A stretch of 64,000 bases of DNA from NCBI GenBank assembly GCA_009829735.1, contig CM020618.1, positions 10,135,119-10,199,118 on the forward strand, read 5' to 3'. The position numbers and the translations under genes are program-made. How positions within the stretch are numbered: the stretch's first letter is position 1; every line of letters starts with the position of its first letter. Below are positions 54,693 to 64,000 of the stretch, piece after piece. Source of the stretch: Pyropia yezoensis. Taxonomy: Eukaryota; Rhodophyta; Bangiophyceae; Bangiales; Bangiaceae. The notes under the pieces were generated by a model. That model was not told the origin of the DNA, did not search any database, and saw only the letters and a list, made by a program, of their open reading frames with translations.

Positions 54693-55634
54693 CCCAGGGG
54701 GCCTCTGCCTCAGTCTGACCAACCACGCGTCACCGCCAGGGCGGGGGGACGTTCAAGGTAGCCACCACAGGCCAGTGCCAATGTGGGACGCGGAGGGGGG
54801 GAAGACGGGGGGGGGGGAACCGGTGGGGGGGGGACGTGGAATGCGTGCGCCACACCGTCGGCGTTGCGGCGGCGGGATGCGCCTCCTCCCCGGCGACCGT
54901 GGCCCTTCCCGACGTGGGCCCACGGGTGCCAGTCGAAATAAGGACGGGAGATCAGGGCCCGGGTGGAAGACACACGTGGCACTCCATTTGAAACCCCAAA
55001 ATTGGAGCTTGATTGGCGGATACGCGCCATAGCTGGGCACACCCTCAGCCACGGGTCCCACGCAGAGTGATCGAGTAGAATTACAGAAGCAGGGGACTGA
55101 ACGTCTCGTCTTACATAGGTAGGTGTGTGCAGTACTCGCCCCCATCAAAACTCTCGCCCCAACCGTACCATGTCGCCCTACGCACTTGACGAGCCCTATC
55201 ATTAGGCTGCGTACTTAACGAGCCCTGTCGGCCTGGCATGCCACGCAGCCAGGCCCAGGCTGCGGACAGTGAGTCATTCCTTTTTTCCCCTTGCAAACCC
55301 GAAGAGGACCGCCCGCTGCCAGGCGCGCGCGTTCGAAGAGGCGCAGACGAGGATGGCCCCCCGCCCGAGGGTCCATCGGGAGCCAGGGTGCCACGGCGGC
55401 GGCTGATGCCCACCCGACCTTGCGCTGCGACTGTACTGTGCATACATACACACATCGTACCGTGGCAGGCCCTCCTGCACCCCCTACCCTTCATATGGTA
55501 CATTTGTCTTGCCCCCCGTCCCGTGTCGGCGCCCGCCCCCTCCGCCCGCACGTCGGTCTCCCTGCCCTCCGTTCGCCTTGCCACTGTCGCTGTCCCCGCC
55601 GTCAGGCCATCCATCCCTCCCATTGCTGCTCGCC
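54693..55634. promoter_or_regulatory. Divergent intergenic region
   Basis: 942 bp between the TPR-Tic22 start (minus) and the PAQR start (plus). It contains an imperfect direct duplication near 55180-55230 (CACTTGACGAGCCCTATC and TACTTAACGAGCCCTGTC). The CT-rich part from about 55500 is probably the PAQR leader. No other feature. Confidence 0.35.
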
Positions 55635-56954
55635 ATGCACACCGCGCGAGCGAGGCGCCCTCCCCCCCCCCCCCACCACCCCGCACCCGCTTCAGCGGCT
55701 GCCCCGGCGCGCCCCGTCGCCGGCGCCCCCCCCGACCGACCGTCATGGCTGCCCCGGCGCCTCCGCCCACCGGCGCTATTGCGGCTTACCCGCCGCCCGC
55801 CGTTGCGGCTCGGCGGGTGGCTGGCCACTGACGCAGCCGCCGCGGAGACTGGCGCTGCCGCTGCCGACGGTTTGGCGGGCTTCTCTGCCGCGGCCGCGTC
55901 CAAGCCGTCGTCGCCAGCAGCTGAGTGCAAACCGAGGTCTGTGGTGGCAGTGGCGGGCCCCCCGGGCACCTCTGACGAGGCGGTCGTCCTGGGTTGGGAC
56001 GATGCCCCCCTCTACCTCCATCGTGCCGGCATCCTGAGTGGCTACCGTGTTGGTGGGACCCGCCTTTCGGCCTTGCGCGCCCTCTTCACCCCCCACAACG
56101 AGGCGGGCAATGTGTGGACCATGCTCATTGGTCTCGCCGTCGCCACCGCCCTGTACGCCATTGCTGCCCGTCGGCTGAATGGGGTCCCCAAGACGTCGTT
56201 GCCGCCACTAGCCGCCGCCCTACCCTGTGGGCCCCTCCTGCCGTTCCGCCTCTTATATGGCGCGGTAGCGGTGCACAACCCGGCGTCTGTAGGCCTCCAT
56301 CTGTGGATTGGGCGTAGTGCCGGCTCGCGGCGGGTGTGGCGGACCGCCGACGTGGCCCTCATCCAGGTGGCCAGCGTGGCGTTGGCGGTGGGCCTGTCCA
56401 TGCCCCTGGCGGTTGAAGTTGGGAGGGCCACCGCCGCCGCCACCCCCGCCAAGGGGGGGGGGGCGGGGCTGGGCGGCTGGCCGCTCGCGTGGTGGCTGTG
56501 GCTGGCCGCCGTCGCGACGCTTTTTTTGGCCAATGTGGGGTCCACGATGGTGTTCCGTCGGGTGTGGACCATTGGCAAGGCGCGGCTGACGCGAGACATG
56601 GCCGTCATCGTCGCTTGCTACCTCTTGCCCATGGTCGTCCACGCCGTCTGGTGGGCGGTGACCGGCGCGCCAGGGGGGTCGGTGGGGGGGGGCGGGGCGT
56701 GGTCGTCCCCCCTGACCCCGACCCCCGCATCCGCCCGCGAGGCCGCCATGTGGGGGCTCGTCGCGGCCGCGTCGGTGGGCACCGGGGGGCTCCTCTACGC
56801 CAAGCATTGGCCCGAGCTGTGGGCGCCGGGCCGCTTTGATGTGGTCGGTCACAGTCATCAGTGGATGCACATTGCTGCGTTTATGGCGCACTGGGCTGAG
56901 TGGCGATTCCTCGCGGCTCTCCTCTTGCCGCGCCCCGAAGGGGGGGCTGTGTGA
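55635..56954 (+). CDS. PAQR / hemolysin III family membrane protein
   Basis: 439 aa from the ATG at 55635 (MHTARARRPP); an earlier in-frame methionine at 55509 only adds polyproline. Residues 1-150 are Ala/Pro-rich. The PAQR core then shows GYRVGGTRLSALRALFTPHNEAGNVWTMLIG (quoted in pieces: TPHNEAGNVWT is the motif before TM1), the ASVGLH S-x3-H zinc motif, RRVWRTADVALIQVASVAL, and the C-terminal VGHSHQWMHIAAFMAHW carrying the H-x3-H pair. Ser, Asp and three His would bind the zinc of the alkaline-ceramidase-like superfamily (adiponectin/progestin receptors, HlyIII). About seven TMs, with Gly-rich loops inserted. Role in algae unknown; ceramidase-type hydrolysis is possible. Confidence 0.83.
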   Translation: MHTARARRPPPPPHHPAPASAAAPARPVAGAPPDRPSWLPRRLRPPALLRLTRRPPLRLGGWLATDAAAAETGAAAADGLAGFSAAAASKPSSPAAECKPRSVVAVAGPPGTSDEAVVLGWDDAPLYLHRAGILSGYRVGGTRLSALRALFTPHNEAGNVWTMLIGLAVATALYAIAARRLNGVPKTSLPPLAAALPCGPLLPFRLLYGAVAVHNPASVGLHLWIGRSAGSRRVWRTADVALIQVASVALAVGLSMPLAVEVGRATAAATPAKGGGAGLGGWPLAWWLWLAAVATLFLANVGSTMVFRRVWTIGKARLTRDMAVIVACYLLPMVVHAVWWAVTGAPGGSVGGGGAWSSPLTPTPASAREAAMWGLVAAASVGTGGLLYAKHWPELWAPGRFDVVGHSHQWMHIAAFMAHWAEWRFLAALLLPRPEGGAV

Positions 56955-57261
56955 CGTGGTGGTGTTGTGACTAACAGAGTGGGCTGTGTCGGGCACCCCT
57001 CGGACAAGGGAGAGTATCGGGTGGAGGAGGGAGGGGCGAGTGGGTACGAGCAGCCTATTCATCGCCCGATTTTTTTGGTCCATTCTTTACTCCCGCTGCT
57101 GCGGTGGCCGTTTCCTGTTCACCCTGCCCGTGGGCTGCTCTCCGTCCCTCGAGTCGCATTCGCCGCTCTTGCCCCCCCCGCCGCCTCCGAGAAACAAAAA
57201 CCCCGCCCCCTTTCGGACGCCCCATGGTACTCTTGTCACCCCTCTTCCGTCGCGCCGCTGG
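56955..57261. other. 3' intergenic spacer between convergent genes
   Basis: 307 bp between the PAQR stop and the SLC35-like stop. T-rich around 57068-57090. Nothing else seen. Confidence 0.45.
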
Positions 57262-58833
57262 TCAGTCTGTCGCCGACTTCATCAGACCCGCCCGTCCAGC
57301 CCCATCCCGTTCCCTCTCGACCGGCGAGAAGGCCTCCTCATCCGCCCCCCCGTCCGGCAAGAGGGCCTCCACCTCCCCCCCCCCCGCGCGGAGGGTGCTG
57401 CCAACGCCTCCCGCGGCGACCGACGTGGGCGATACAAGCTCCTCGAGGCGCGCGTTTTTAGCCGCCACCGCCGACGCAGCCGCCGCCGCCGACGCGGCGG
57501 TGGCGCCGCCGCCGCTGACTGACGCTGCCTCCTTCTCGCGCCGCGCCTTGTCCAGCTTGAGGTGCGTGTACGTAAAGACGCCCGCCATGGTCAGCACAAT
57601 GCCCGCCACCGACTTCACGTCCAGGGGGCGGCCAAAGAGCAGGAAGTCCTGTGGGCGCCAGCGGCGAGGCGGCAGCGTGTACGATCAAGTGAAGAAACAC
57701 GCAAGACGCAGGTCAGAGAGAGACAAGCACAAGAAGCTTAGCGGTCAATATTCATACGACGTGCGGGTCAGCATCGAGCGCGGTTGGTCAAACAGATCAT
57801 GCTCGAGCAGCCACGCGCACTTGACAATGTCATAACGTTGTACACCAGTCGGGCCATGGCGCGGCGGGTCATCCCTCCTCCCGGGAACGGATAAGGGACA
57901 TGCGTCCGTTGCCAATGGCCCAATCCACACCAATCCTCTGGCCACCTGGTCCCCGGCACTCCCCCCCCCCCCCCCCGTGTTCCGCTCCTCCTCACCCCAA
58001 CGTACGCTGACAAGGATAAAGCAGGTCTTGAAGTGCCCAAGCGTGTTGTAGCTCACGGCCGAGCTCCGTCCAATCACCCAAAAGATGCTGACATTGACGA
58101 GGAAGGCCATAGCGCCCGTGGCGAGGATGGCGCCCGTGTTGGCGGTCGTGAATTCAAACTCCCAAATGCCCGTCGGGCTCCCGACAGACCAGTCGTCAAA
58201 GAGGGGCACAAAGGGGAGGATGAAGAGCGCCGACAGCGGCGCCGTGTACAGCTGCAGCTGGAGTGCCGAACAGTCCAGGGACTTTTGGAGGCTCCCCGCC
58301 CCAATCTGATAGCAGCTGGTCACCAGCACGCCTGCGACGGCAAAGAGGGTGCCCACGAGGTTGAGCCGAAAGTCAGTGGCGGCGGTAAACACCACACCCG
58401 CGCATACGGGGACAAGTGCGAGCTTAAGGGGCCCCTCCAGGTACTTGGCAAAAAAGAGCGCCTCAATCGCCACCACCGTCGGGGTGGTCATCACCTTCAT
58501 GACCTGGTAAAAGCCGACCGAGTTGTACTGAAGGCTCAGGTTGGTGAGGACGACAAAACCCATGGAGCCGGCGGCGAGCTTGGCCACCGGCCCCAGCGGC
58601 AGCCGCTTGCGCTCAAACACCCGCAGCCCCACACACGCCAGGAGCAGGGTGTAAGTGGCGAGGAAGTGGATGAGCGTGAGGGTGGTGGCGAACCGAAAGC
58701 CGTACCGCTCCATCACCAGCTTGTTCCCAATCACAATTCCCGTCGAAGAACAAAAGTTGAGCAGCATCGCCGCGGCCGTCGAGGGGTCCGCCGCCCCAAC
58801 ATTGGCCCGAAGGCGAGCGCCCAGGGATGCCAT
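57262..58833 (-). CDS. SLC35/TPT-family nucleotide-sugar or triose-phosphate-type transporter, one intron
   Basis: Exons 58833-58006 and 57648-57262; intron 58005-57649 (357 bp, GTACGT donor, CAG acceptor, phase 0) joins FKTCFILVS|DFLLFGRPLD. 404 aa. Start ATG at 58833 (MASLGARLRANVG). About ten TMs characteristic of the drug/metabolite transporter superfamily: LLNFCSSTGIVIGNKLVME, TLTLIHFLATYTLLL, NLSLQYNSVGFYQVMKV (the YNSVGFYQ-x-K-x-MTTP signature of the SLC35E3/TPT group), SALQLQLYTAPLSALF, SYNTLGHFKTC and VAGIVLTMAGVFTYTHLKL. No plastid leader, so ER/Golgi import of UDP-sugars for wall or glycoprotein synthesis is more likely than a plastid phosphate translocator. A low-complexity hydrophilic tail follows the last TM. 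The substrate is not readable. It neighbours the glycosyltransferase gene at 61089. Confidence 0.85.
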
Positions 58834-61088
58834 GCCGCTCCCCTCTGAGGAGGGCGCCCAGGGGGAGGATGAGGGCGTCCAAAGGTGCCAGAGACACGAG
58901 GGGGAAGGAGAGGAGGGGTTGGTGGTGGTGGAGGTGGAGGTGGTGGCAGCTGTGAGAGTGAGAGCACCGAGATGGCGCCTACACGCAGCGGCGCCGGGAG
59001 CGGGAATGCCCGCCGCCACGGGAGGCCGCGTCGTCGTGTCGCCGCCCTCTCGCTCCTCTCTTGGTGGGCACTTGTCGCGGATTCAGCCCTCGCGTTCGCG
59101 CACGTCCCCCCCCCCTCCCCCCTGCGCACCAACTACTCGCACAGCGGAGCTGCGAGCAGAAGCAAGGGAAGCAGGGTCCTCCCCCTACCCCACGTCAAGG
59201 TAGGGAACGCAGACGTCATTTGGGGGCACCTCCAGTCGCCGGGGCGGCCGTCAGAGGCTGCCGTCAAACTGGCACTCGGATACAAAGGCAATCAACTGCA
59301 GGAGACCCCAGTGCGGCGACGCACAGCGCCCCCCCCCCCCTGTACTCGTTGCGGGGAGACGGGCGGCGGCGCCTCGGCCCCTTCCCCCCACCCTCCCTCC
59401 TCCTTCCGTAAAATTTCACAATCCCTCCCGCGCCTACCTCCGCCGCCACCCCGCGCCGCCTGCTGTTACCACGAACGCCGCGCCGACGGGGTGCACCCCA
59501 ATGGGCAGACACCGCGCCCCTCTACCCCCTTCCGCCCCCCTCCCACACCTCCCAGCCGCCCACGCCCCGCCCTACCAACAGCAACAGCCACGGGGCGACG
59601 GGAAAATTCCACGCTGTGGCTGCCGCCTCGGCCCGCGCCGCCGCCGTCGCCTCCCGCCGGGCCGAAGGTCGCCTCGGGGGGGAGGGGGGTGGGTGAGGTG
59701 ACGGAATTCACAGCAGTCAAACCTGCACAGGCCCCCCTCCGGGCGCCCTCCGCTCCCACTCCCCCACTGCCCCCCCATCGCCCCCCCGCCGCAGTCAAAT
59801 CCTCCCCGAGCTCCCGGGGGCTTCCCGCCGGAGAGCACAAAGGCCTCTCCGAACGCACCGCCCGCTGCCGGGGCAGAGCGGGACGGCTTTGACCAGACCG
59901 GCGGACGTGTCAGCGAGCCCCCTCCCCGAAGTCCAGATCATCCCATGGGATAGCTGGGCCCAGCTGGCGGCGAAGCGGGGTGCTGCTGCCAGGGGGCTTG
60001 CGACAATGCCTCCTTGTGTCCCTTCCCAGACGAGTCGTGGGAGGGGGGTCTCGTGATCCCCTCTATCTCGCGGCGTCAGATGATTGGACGACAACACCGC
60101 AGCCACCCATTGGAATTCAATCGGCGACCGGGTACATTGCTGTTTCTCTTTGGAGCAGGCACACGAGTCCCGCCGTCTCGAGGTGCGCGCACATTCCCGG
60201 TCGAGTCATCATGATGGGAGTCACCCTCGCCGTAGCTGCCGTCCCTGGGAGGAGAATCAGGCCCAGAAGTAGCAAGAAGTCGAGTGTATATATGTCCGTG
60301 CTTCTGCCGCCCGGCGTCCACTGGTTGCGGAGTTGGTCGCGGGGGGTGAGTGCGCTGGCTATCCGCGCGCCAGCTGGCGGGAGAGGGCAGAATGGTCCCT
60401 GTAGCAGAGGTGACATCGCGCACGGGGGCTGTCTCCCTCGCTGGCCACGCCGCGCACCGCGGTGAGGGGATGGGGGGGCCGCACCTGGCCGTGAGAGAGG
60501 TTCGGCAGTAGCTTGGTACGGCCCCGCATGTGAGAGCACACAGTCTTGCCAATGGTCCTCAATCCAACGGAGAGAGGGCAAGGCCTCTCCTCCCACCGAT
60601 GGTGTGGGGTGGTTCCCACCATTTTTGATCTCTTTCTACTGTACACACCGCACCCCGTCAGCGGGCAGAGTCGCGGTAGAGGGAGCCACATCGGCACTAT
60701 GCTCCCGATTCAGCGAAGAGACGCGTCATCTTGAGACACATTCCTCCGAACTGGACTTTTCCGCGGATGTCGCGCCCACGAGTCGGCCCATGGCCAGCAG
60801 CAGCATGTCGGAAGAGACAGGCGGCTTCTGTCGACTTTTCGTTCAGTTCTGCTGGTCTCGGCGACGTGGTGCCCAGCGGCAAGGACCAGAACGGGATTCT
60901 CAGTGAAAAGGAGTCATGTGGAAGCCATATCACCCACCCAGACCCGCACGAGAATGCGCAGTGTACGAGCACGAGCGAATAACTTGTGCCAGGAAACGTG
61001 TTGGGAACGTCTTTGCATAGAAATAGAGCAGAGAAAGGAGGGGATGTGGCGGAGAATAACTCTTGGCTTGGAGGTGCAAGAGGAGTGG
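58834..61088. other. Intergenic region, 2.25 kb, no supportable gene
   Basis: Lies between the start of the SLC35 gene and the end of the glycosyltransferase gene, both minus strand. Pro/Ala-rich frames around 58.9-59.9 kb have no conserved motif and look like GC-rich noise. 59.9-61.0 kb is near-balanced in composition. It should hold the SLC35 promoter and the glycosyltransferase 3' UTR. Confidence 0.45.
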
Positions 61089-63314
61089 TCACATGGTCGG
61101 CGGCGGGAGCTTGGGCCAGTTGGGATAGATACACAGCTCATCCTCCGTGTCAAAGAAGATGAAGCCGTGCTTGACCAGCCGCTCTTGCTTGGCGTTCGCG
61201 CCCTTGACCCAGTTGGCGTGAAGAATGTACAAGTTGGGGAAGCGCTCTAGGATGGTGCCAGGCGGGCTGTCCCAGATGTTGTCCGTGATGCCGTTGGGGA
61301 ATCGGTGCCTGTCGAGCAGGATGGTGGTCGCTCCATTGAAGAAGCACTTGTCCTCCCCTATCCGGTGCTCACCCTCCTTACCACAGGCGCGCTCCCAAAA
61401 GTGGGGCTGCTCCGACATCTTGGACCGCGACGCAAACTTGATGATCTCGCCAAAGAGGGTGATCGTCGCCGGGTTTGAGTGCGCCAGGTAAAAGCCCGAG
61501 TTAATGCGCCGCCTTCCATTCATTGGCTCGTCATCGGGCGCATTGGTTTGGATGTTGAGGTCCCCGGGAGAGGCATGCATGAAGGGCAGCGGGTTGCGGA
61601 ACCATACGATATCGCAGTCCGTCCACACCACGTCGAAACCCGCCTTGAGGAGCCGTAAAACCACTCTCGACTTCATCTTGGTCAGCTGCTTGAACTGGTC
61701 CGAGCCATAATCCGCGTCTGCAATGAGCTTGGTGTCTAGGCCCTCAAAGATGGTCGTCTCATAGTAGACAGGCACGCCGCGCTTGTAGGCATACTTGTAC
61801 AGCCGGGCGTCAAGGGCGGCAATAACAAAGTTGGTTACGCCCAGGTGGCGCATGTTGCACACCCAGTTCATCATGATGGAGCGGTACCCATAGTTGAGCG
61901 CCGATAGGATGATCGTGTTATTGATAATGACCTTATCGATGACGCTCTCCATCGTCAGCGGGAGGCCGAAGGGCGGCGGCTCAGTCGAGTTGGGGGGCGG
62001 CAGCACGGGGATGGAGAAGTCGTCCTTGGTCTCAACCGAGATCATACCACAGCGGATGACGCGGCTCCCATTTTTGACTACTGGATCTGTCTGCGTGTTG
62101 CTGACAAACGAGGAGAACTCGCAGTTGCAAATCCCCGGCCGCTTCCTCTTCAACAGACACATGCCCGTCGGCTCAAGGCACAGGCTCAGCTTCCATGGCG
62201 CGAACAGCACGTTGCCCATCTGGTTGGTGTACGTGCCGTAGTGGAGGGACAGGTAGATGTTGATGAAGAGCTCAAACTTGCTCTTCTTCCCCTCAGACCA
62301 AAACTGGCCCAGTAGCCGCCGCCCGCCACCCGCAGCCACGGGTGCTGCCGCTACCGCCGGTGCTGCAGGACCACCCCCCGCGACCAGGTGGTAATCGTGG
62401 CGCACGTGCACGGTGAGACACGTCTCGGACACGTCCACCACCTGCCTCCGGCCTGCGGAAATCGTCTCGTGTGTCAGCCAGTTATCGTACTTGCCGCGAC
62501 CAAAGATGAAGTGGGGCATGACCGGGTCAAACAGCCGTGGCCCATCCGTGTTCCACGCCCAAACGTCCATGCCACCGTACGTGTGCAGCGTGCCAGTGGA
62601 GAGCACGTGCTCGCGGATTCTGGTGTTGTACTCGGGGGAGCCTTCTTGGACGTCTGCTGGCAGCGCGTCCACGTCGTACCGAGCGCCGACGACAAGGAAG
62701 TGCTCAAAGTTGGACACCACTTTGCGCATTGTCTGCACAAAGTCGTCAAACAGCAGGATGTCACCGTTGATCACCACCGTCACGGTAGCTTCCGAATTAT
62801 TGGCGCGCTGAATCATCGAGTTGAAGAGCGGCACGCCAAGGAAGTTTTTGTCCACCCGCTTCTCCACCCCAATCCCAAACTCCGCAGCCGCCTCGTCGTA
62901 GCCCGTCTCAAACCCCAGCAGCGTCACGCGAGGCTTTGGCTTGATGCGCAGCCAAGACTTGATGGCGCGCTCGTTATTGGCTTTGTCCTCCCCAACAAAC
63001 GGCTTGGGCGCGGAGAAGATCTCAAAGCTCATCTTGTCCGCCCGGTCCGAAAACTCCCCAAGCCCCGCCCCCCGCGACAGGCTGGGCAGCAGCGAGTCGG
63101 CGCCCATGCTCAGTGCGGCGCCCCCGCCCAGGCCATCGCCGCGCCCCAAGCTGCCTCCCCTCCACTCCACGAATGAGAACGCCAACAGGGCAGCAGACCA
63201 CAGGAAAAGCCATGTAGACAGGCTATGGCCACGCGTGACAACAGCAGAGGACGAGATTGGCTTGCGGCTGCCGCTGCTCCTCGTGGCGCCAATGCCCAGC
63301 GTAGACCCACCCAT
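61089..63314 (-). CDS. Type II membrane glycosyltransferase, two GT-A-like modules ending in GT77
   Basis: 741 aa from the ATG at 63314 (MGGSTLGIGATRSS). The longer frame upstream only starts at a TTG. A short cytosolic tail and one TM (about 33-49, STWLFLWSAALLAFSFV) indicate a Golgi type II protein. Module 1 (about 100-340) looks like a GT-A fold: PRVTLLGFETGYDE, ATVTVVINGDILLFDDFV, FLVVGARYDVDALP, TYGGMDVWAWN, FIFGRGKYDNWLTHE. Module 2 (about 460-741) is the nucleotide-diphospho-sugar transferase domain of GT77 (RRA/XEG113/RGXT group): NYGYRSIMMNWVCNMRHLG, FDVVWTDCDIVWFRNP with the DxD (DCD near 563), RRINSGFYLAHSN, and the C-terminal ILHANWVKG. Likely adds arabinose, xylose or galactose to wall or glycoprotein glycans; donor unknown. 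Its neighbour is a nucleotide-sugar-type transporter. Confidence 0.82.
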   Translation of the reverse strand: MGGSTLGIGATRSSGSRKPISSSAVVTRGHSLSTWLFLWSAALLAFSFVEWRGGSLGRGDGLGGGAALSMGADSLLPSLSRGAGLGEFSDRADKMSFEIFSAPKPFVGEDKANNERAIKSWLRIKPKPRVTLLGFETGYDEAAAEFGIGVEKRVDKNFLGVPLFNSMIQRANNSEATVTVVINGDILLFDDFVQTMRKVVSNFEHFLVVGARYDVDALPADVQEGSPEYNTRIREHVLSTGTLHTYGGMDVWAWNTDGPRLFDPVMPHFIFGRGKYDNWLTHETISAGRRQVVDVSETCLTVHVRHDYHLVAGGGPAAPAVAAAPVAAGGGRRLLGQFWSEGKKSKFELFINIYLSLHYGTYTNQMGNVLFAPWKLSLCLEPTGMCLLKRKRPGICNCEFSSFVSNTQTDPVVKNGSRVIRCGMISVETKDDFSIPVLPPPNSTEPPPFGLPLTMESVIDKVIINNTIILSALNYGYRSIMMNWVCNMRHLGVTNFVIAALDARLYKYAYKRGVPVYYETTIFEGLDTKLIADADYGSDQFKQLTKMKSRVVLRLLKAGFDVVWTDCDIVWFRNPLPFMHASPGDLNIQTNAPDDEPMNGRRRINSGFYLAHSNPATITLFGEIIKFASRSKMSEQPHFWERACGKEGEHRIGEDKCFFNGATTILLDRHRFPNGITDNIWDSPPGTILERFPNLYILHANWVKGANAKQERLVKHGFIFFDTEDELCIYPNWPKLPPPTM

Positions 63315-64000
63315 TGTGTGAGAGGAGCCACCGCCGAGGCGTTGCCTCGAGCTGCGCACTCCATCTCCATCGGCGCCGAAGCGCCGTCCTCTGGGTACCG
63401 CCGTCTTGACGGTGCCAGCACCCACCGCCAAGTCGTCTCGGGCGTCACGGGGCAAAAGGGGAGCTCAGCGAGCGTGTGGGGAGCTCGGCAAACGCTAAAC
63501 AGGAAGCACGGCGGGTCAATGGGGTCGCACTGGGGCAAAGCAATGAACAGTGAAGAGGGCCCAGATAGTCTCAACGCTCGCTAATGCCCCTGGCCGTGGG
63601 CCGCCACAGGCTGGGGCCGCGTTCACGGATCTAGTAGGGCCACCTCTGGTTGTCCCAGGAGAAGGGACCAGCGGTCTCAGCGCCGGTGTAGCAGGAATGG
63701 GCCGCGAGGAACCACCGCGGCGCGGCTGTCAGGAACGACTAGCGAGAAGACGACGGCGGCAGTGCAGGTAGGCAATTGAGCGCCGGAAGTGGCGAGCCAC
63801 GGCAAGGGAACACACTGCGAGACGTGACTTGGAACACAGGGGCACGAGGGGCTGTACTGACGCCGCCCAGGCCACTCAGGTTTCCCGCGGTGATCGAGTC
63901 GGTGCCCGCGTGTGGGACAATCGAGCAGCGGGGAATCATTTGGTGTGGTCAAGAATAGCAAGTGTGGGTGAGGGGGTGGGGCGGTGGCAGCGTGCGGCCG
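63315..64000. other. Upstream region of the glycosyltransferase gene to window end
   Basis: 686 bp with no conserved reading frame. Presumably holds the promoter and leader of the minus-strand glycosyltransferase. Nothing else recognisable before the window edge. Confidence 0.45.

Noticed and set aside
58885..59892. 335-codon plus-strand open frame downstream of the SLC35 start
   Set aside because: Gly then Pro/Arg low complexity, no conserved block; overlaps the probable promoter of the SLC35 gene.
63315..63455. N-terminal 47-residue extension of the glycosyltransferase
   Set aside because: The longer frame starts at a TTG; the ATG at 63314 places the signal anchor at the usual distance from the N-terminus.
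1..64000. tRNA or snRNA genes
   Set aside because: Scanned for GGTTCGA-type T-arm plus matching A/B-box context and for U6-like starts; no convincing cloverleaf or U6-like sequence was seen by eye.

Overview
This window looks like nuclear DNA of a very GC-rich eukaryotic alga, most likely a bangiophyte red alga (Porphyra/Pyropia-like). That assignment is inference. The grounds are dense genes that are intronless or carry one or two short introns (about 230-410 bp) with GTAAGC, GTATGT or GTACGT donors and CAG or TAG acceptors; extreme GC at third codon positions; alanine/glycine/proline-rich insertions inside conserved domains; long G or C homopolymers; and genes for plastid and mitochondrial proteins (a Tic22-type protein, plastid-type leaders, a BCS1-type ATPase, a complex-I-like subunit) next to ER/Golgi and nucleolar ones. 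I see no tRNA, rRNA, CRISPR or prokaryotic operon signals.

Layout. 1-1.6 kb: inverted and direct repeats that look like transposon ends. 1.6-9.5 kb, all minus: a 2OG-Fe(II) oxygenase, a zinc-type MDR dehydrogenase and a spliced half-size ABCB transporter. 9.5-13.5 kb: no supportable gene. 13.5-22.3 kb: an unknown protein (+), a WD40-like protein (-), a small plastid-type protein (+) and a large polytopic protein with a class-3 lipase domain (-, one intron). 22.3-24.9 kb: empty. 24.9-31.7 kb: a nuclear-type LRR protein (+), a BCS1-like AAA ATPase (-) and a DUF3598/calycin-like plastid protein (+). 32.2-40.5 kb: one giant minus-strand gene with an N-terminal FHA domain, tandem ATPARGGV repeats, an RVxF-type motif, acidic repeats and five C-terminal SAP domains. 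41.5-45.4 kb: a D-cysteine desulfhydrase/ACC deaminase-like enzyme (-), a small spliced one-TM mitochondrial-type protein (+) and an SLX9-like ribosome biogenesis factor (-, spliced). 45.4-50.3 kb: gene-poor. 50.3-64 kb: a C2H2 zinc-finger protein (+), a TPR-Tic22 fusion (-, spliced), a PAQR/HlyIII receptor (+), an SLC35/TPT nucleotide-sugar transporter (-, spliced) and a two-module Golgi glycosyltransferase ending in a GT77 domain (-).

Neighbours are mostly divergent or convergent and do not form one pathway. The most interesting objects are the FHA/RVxF/SAP protein, whose N-terminal architecture recalls the Ki-67/Repo-Man mitotic chromosome proteins, the TPR-Tic22 fusion, and the membrane-embedded lipase. 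At least three genes change frame exactly at C/G homopolymers of 15-17 nt. This is probably homopolymer length error, but it matters for every gene model here.
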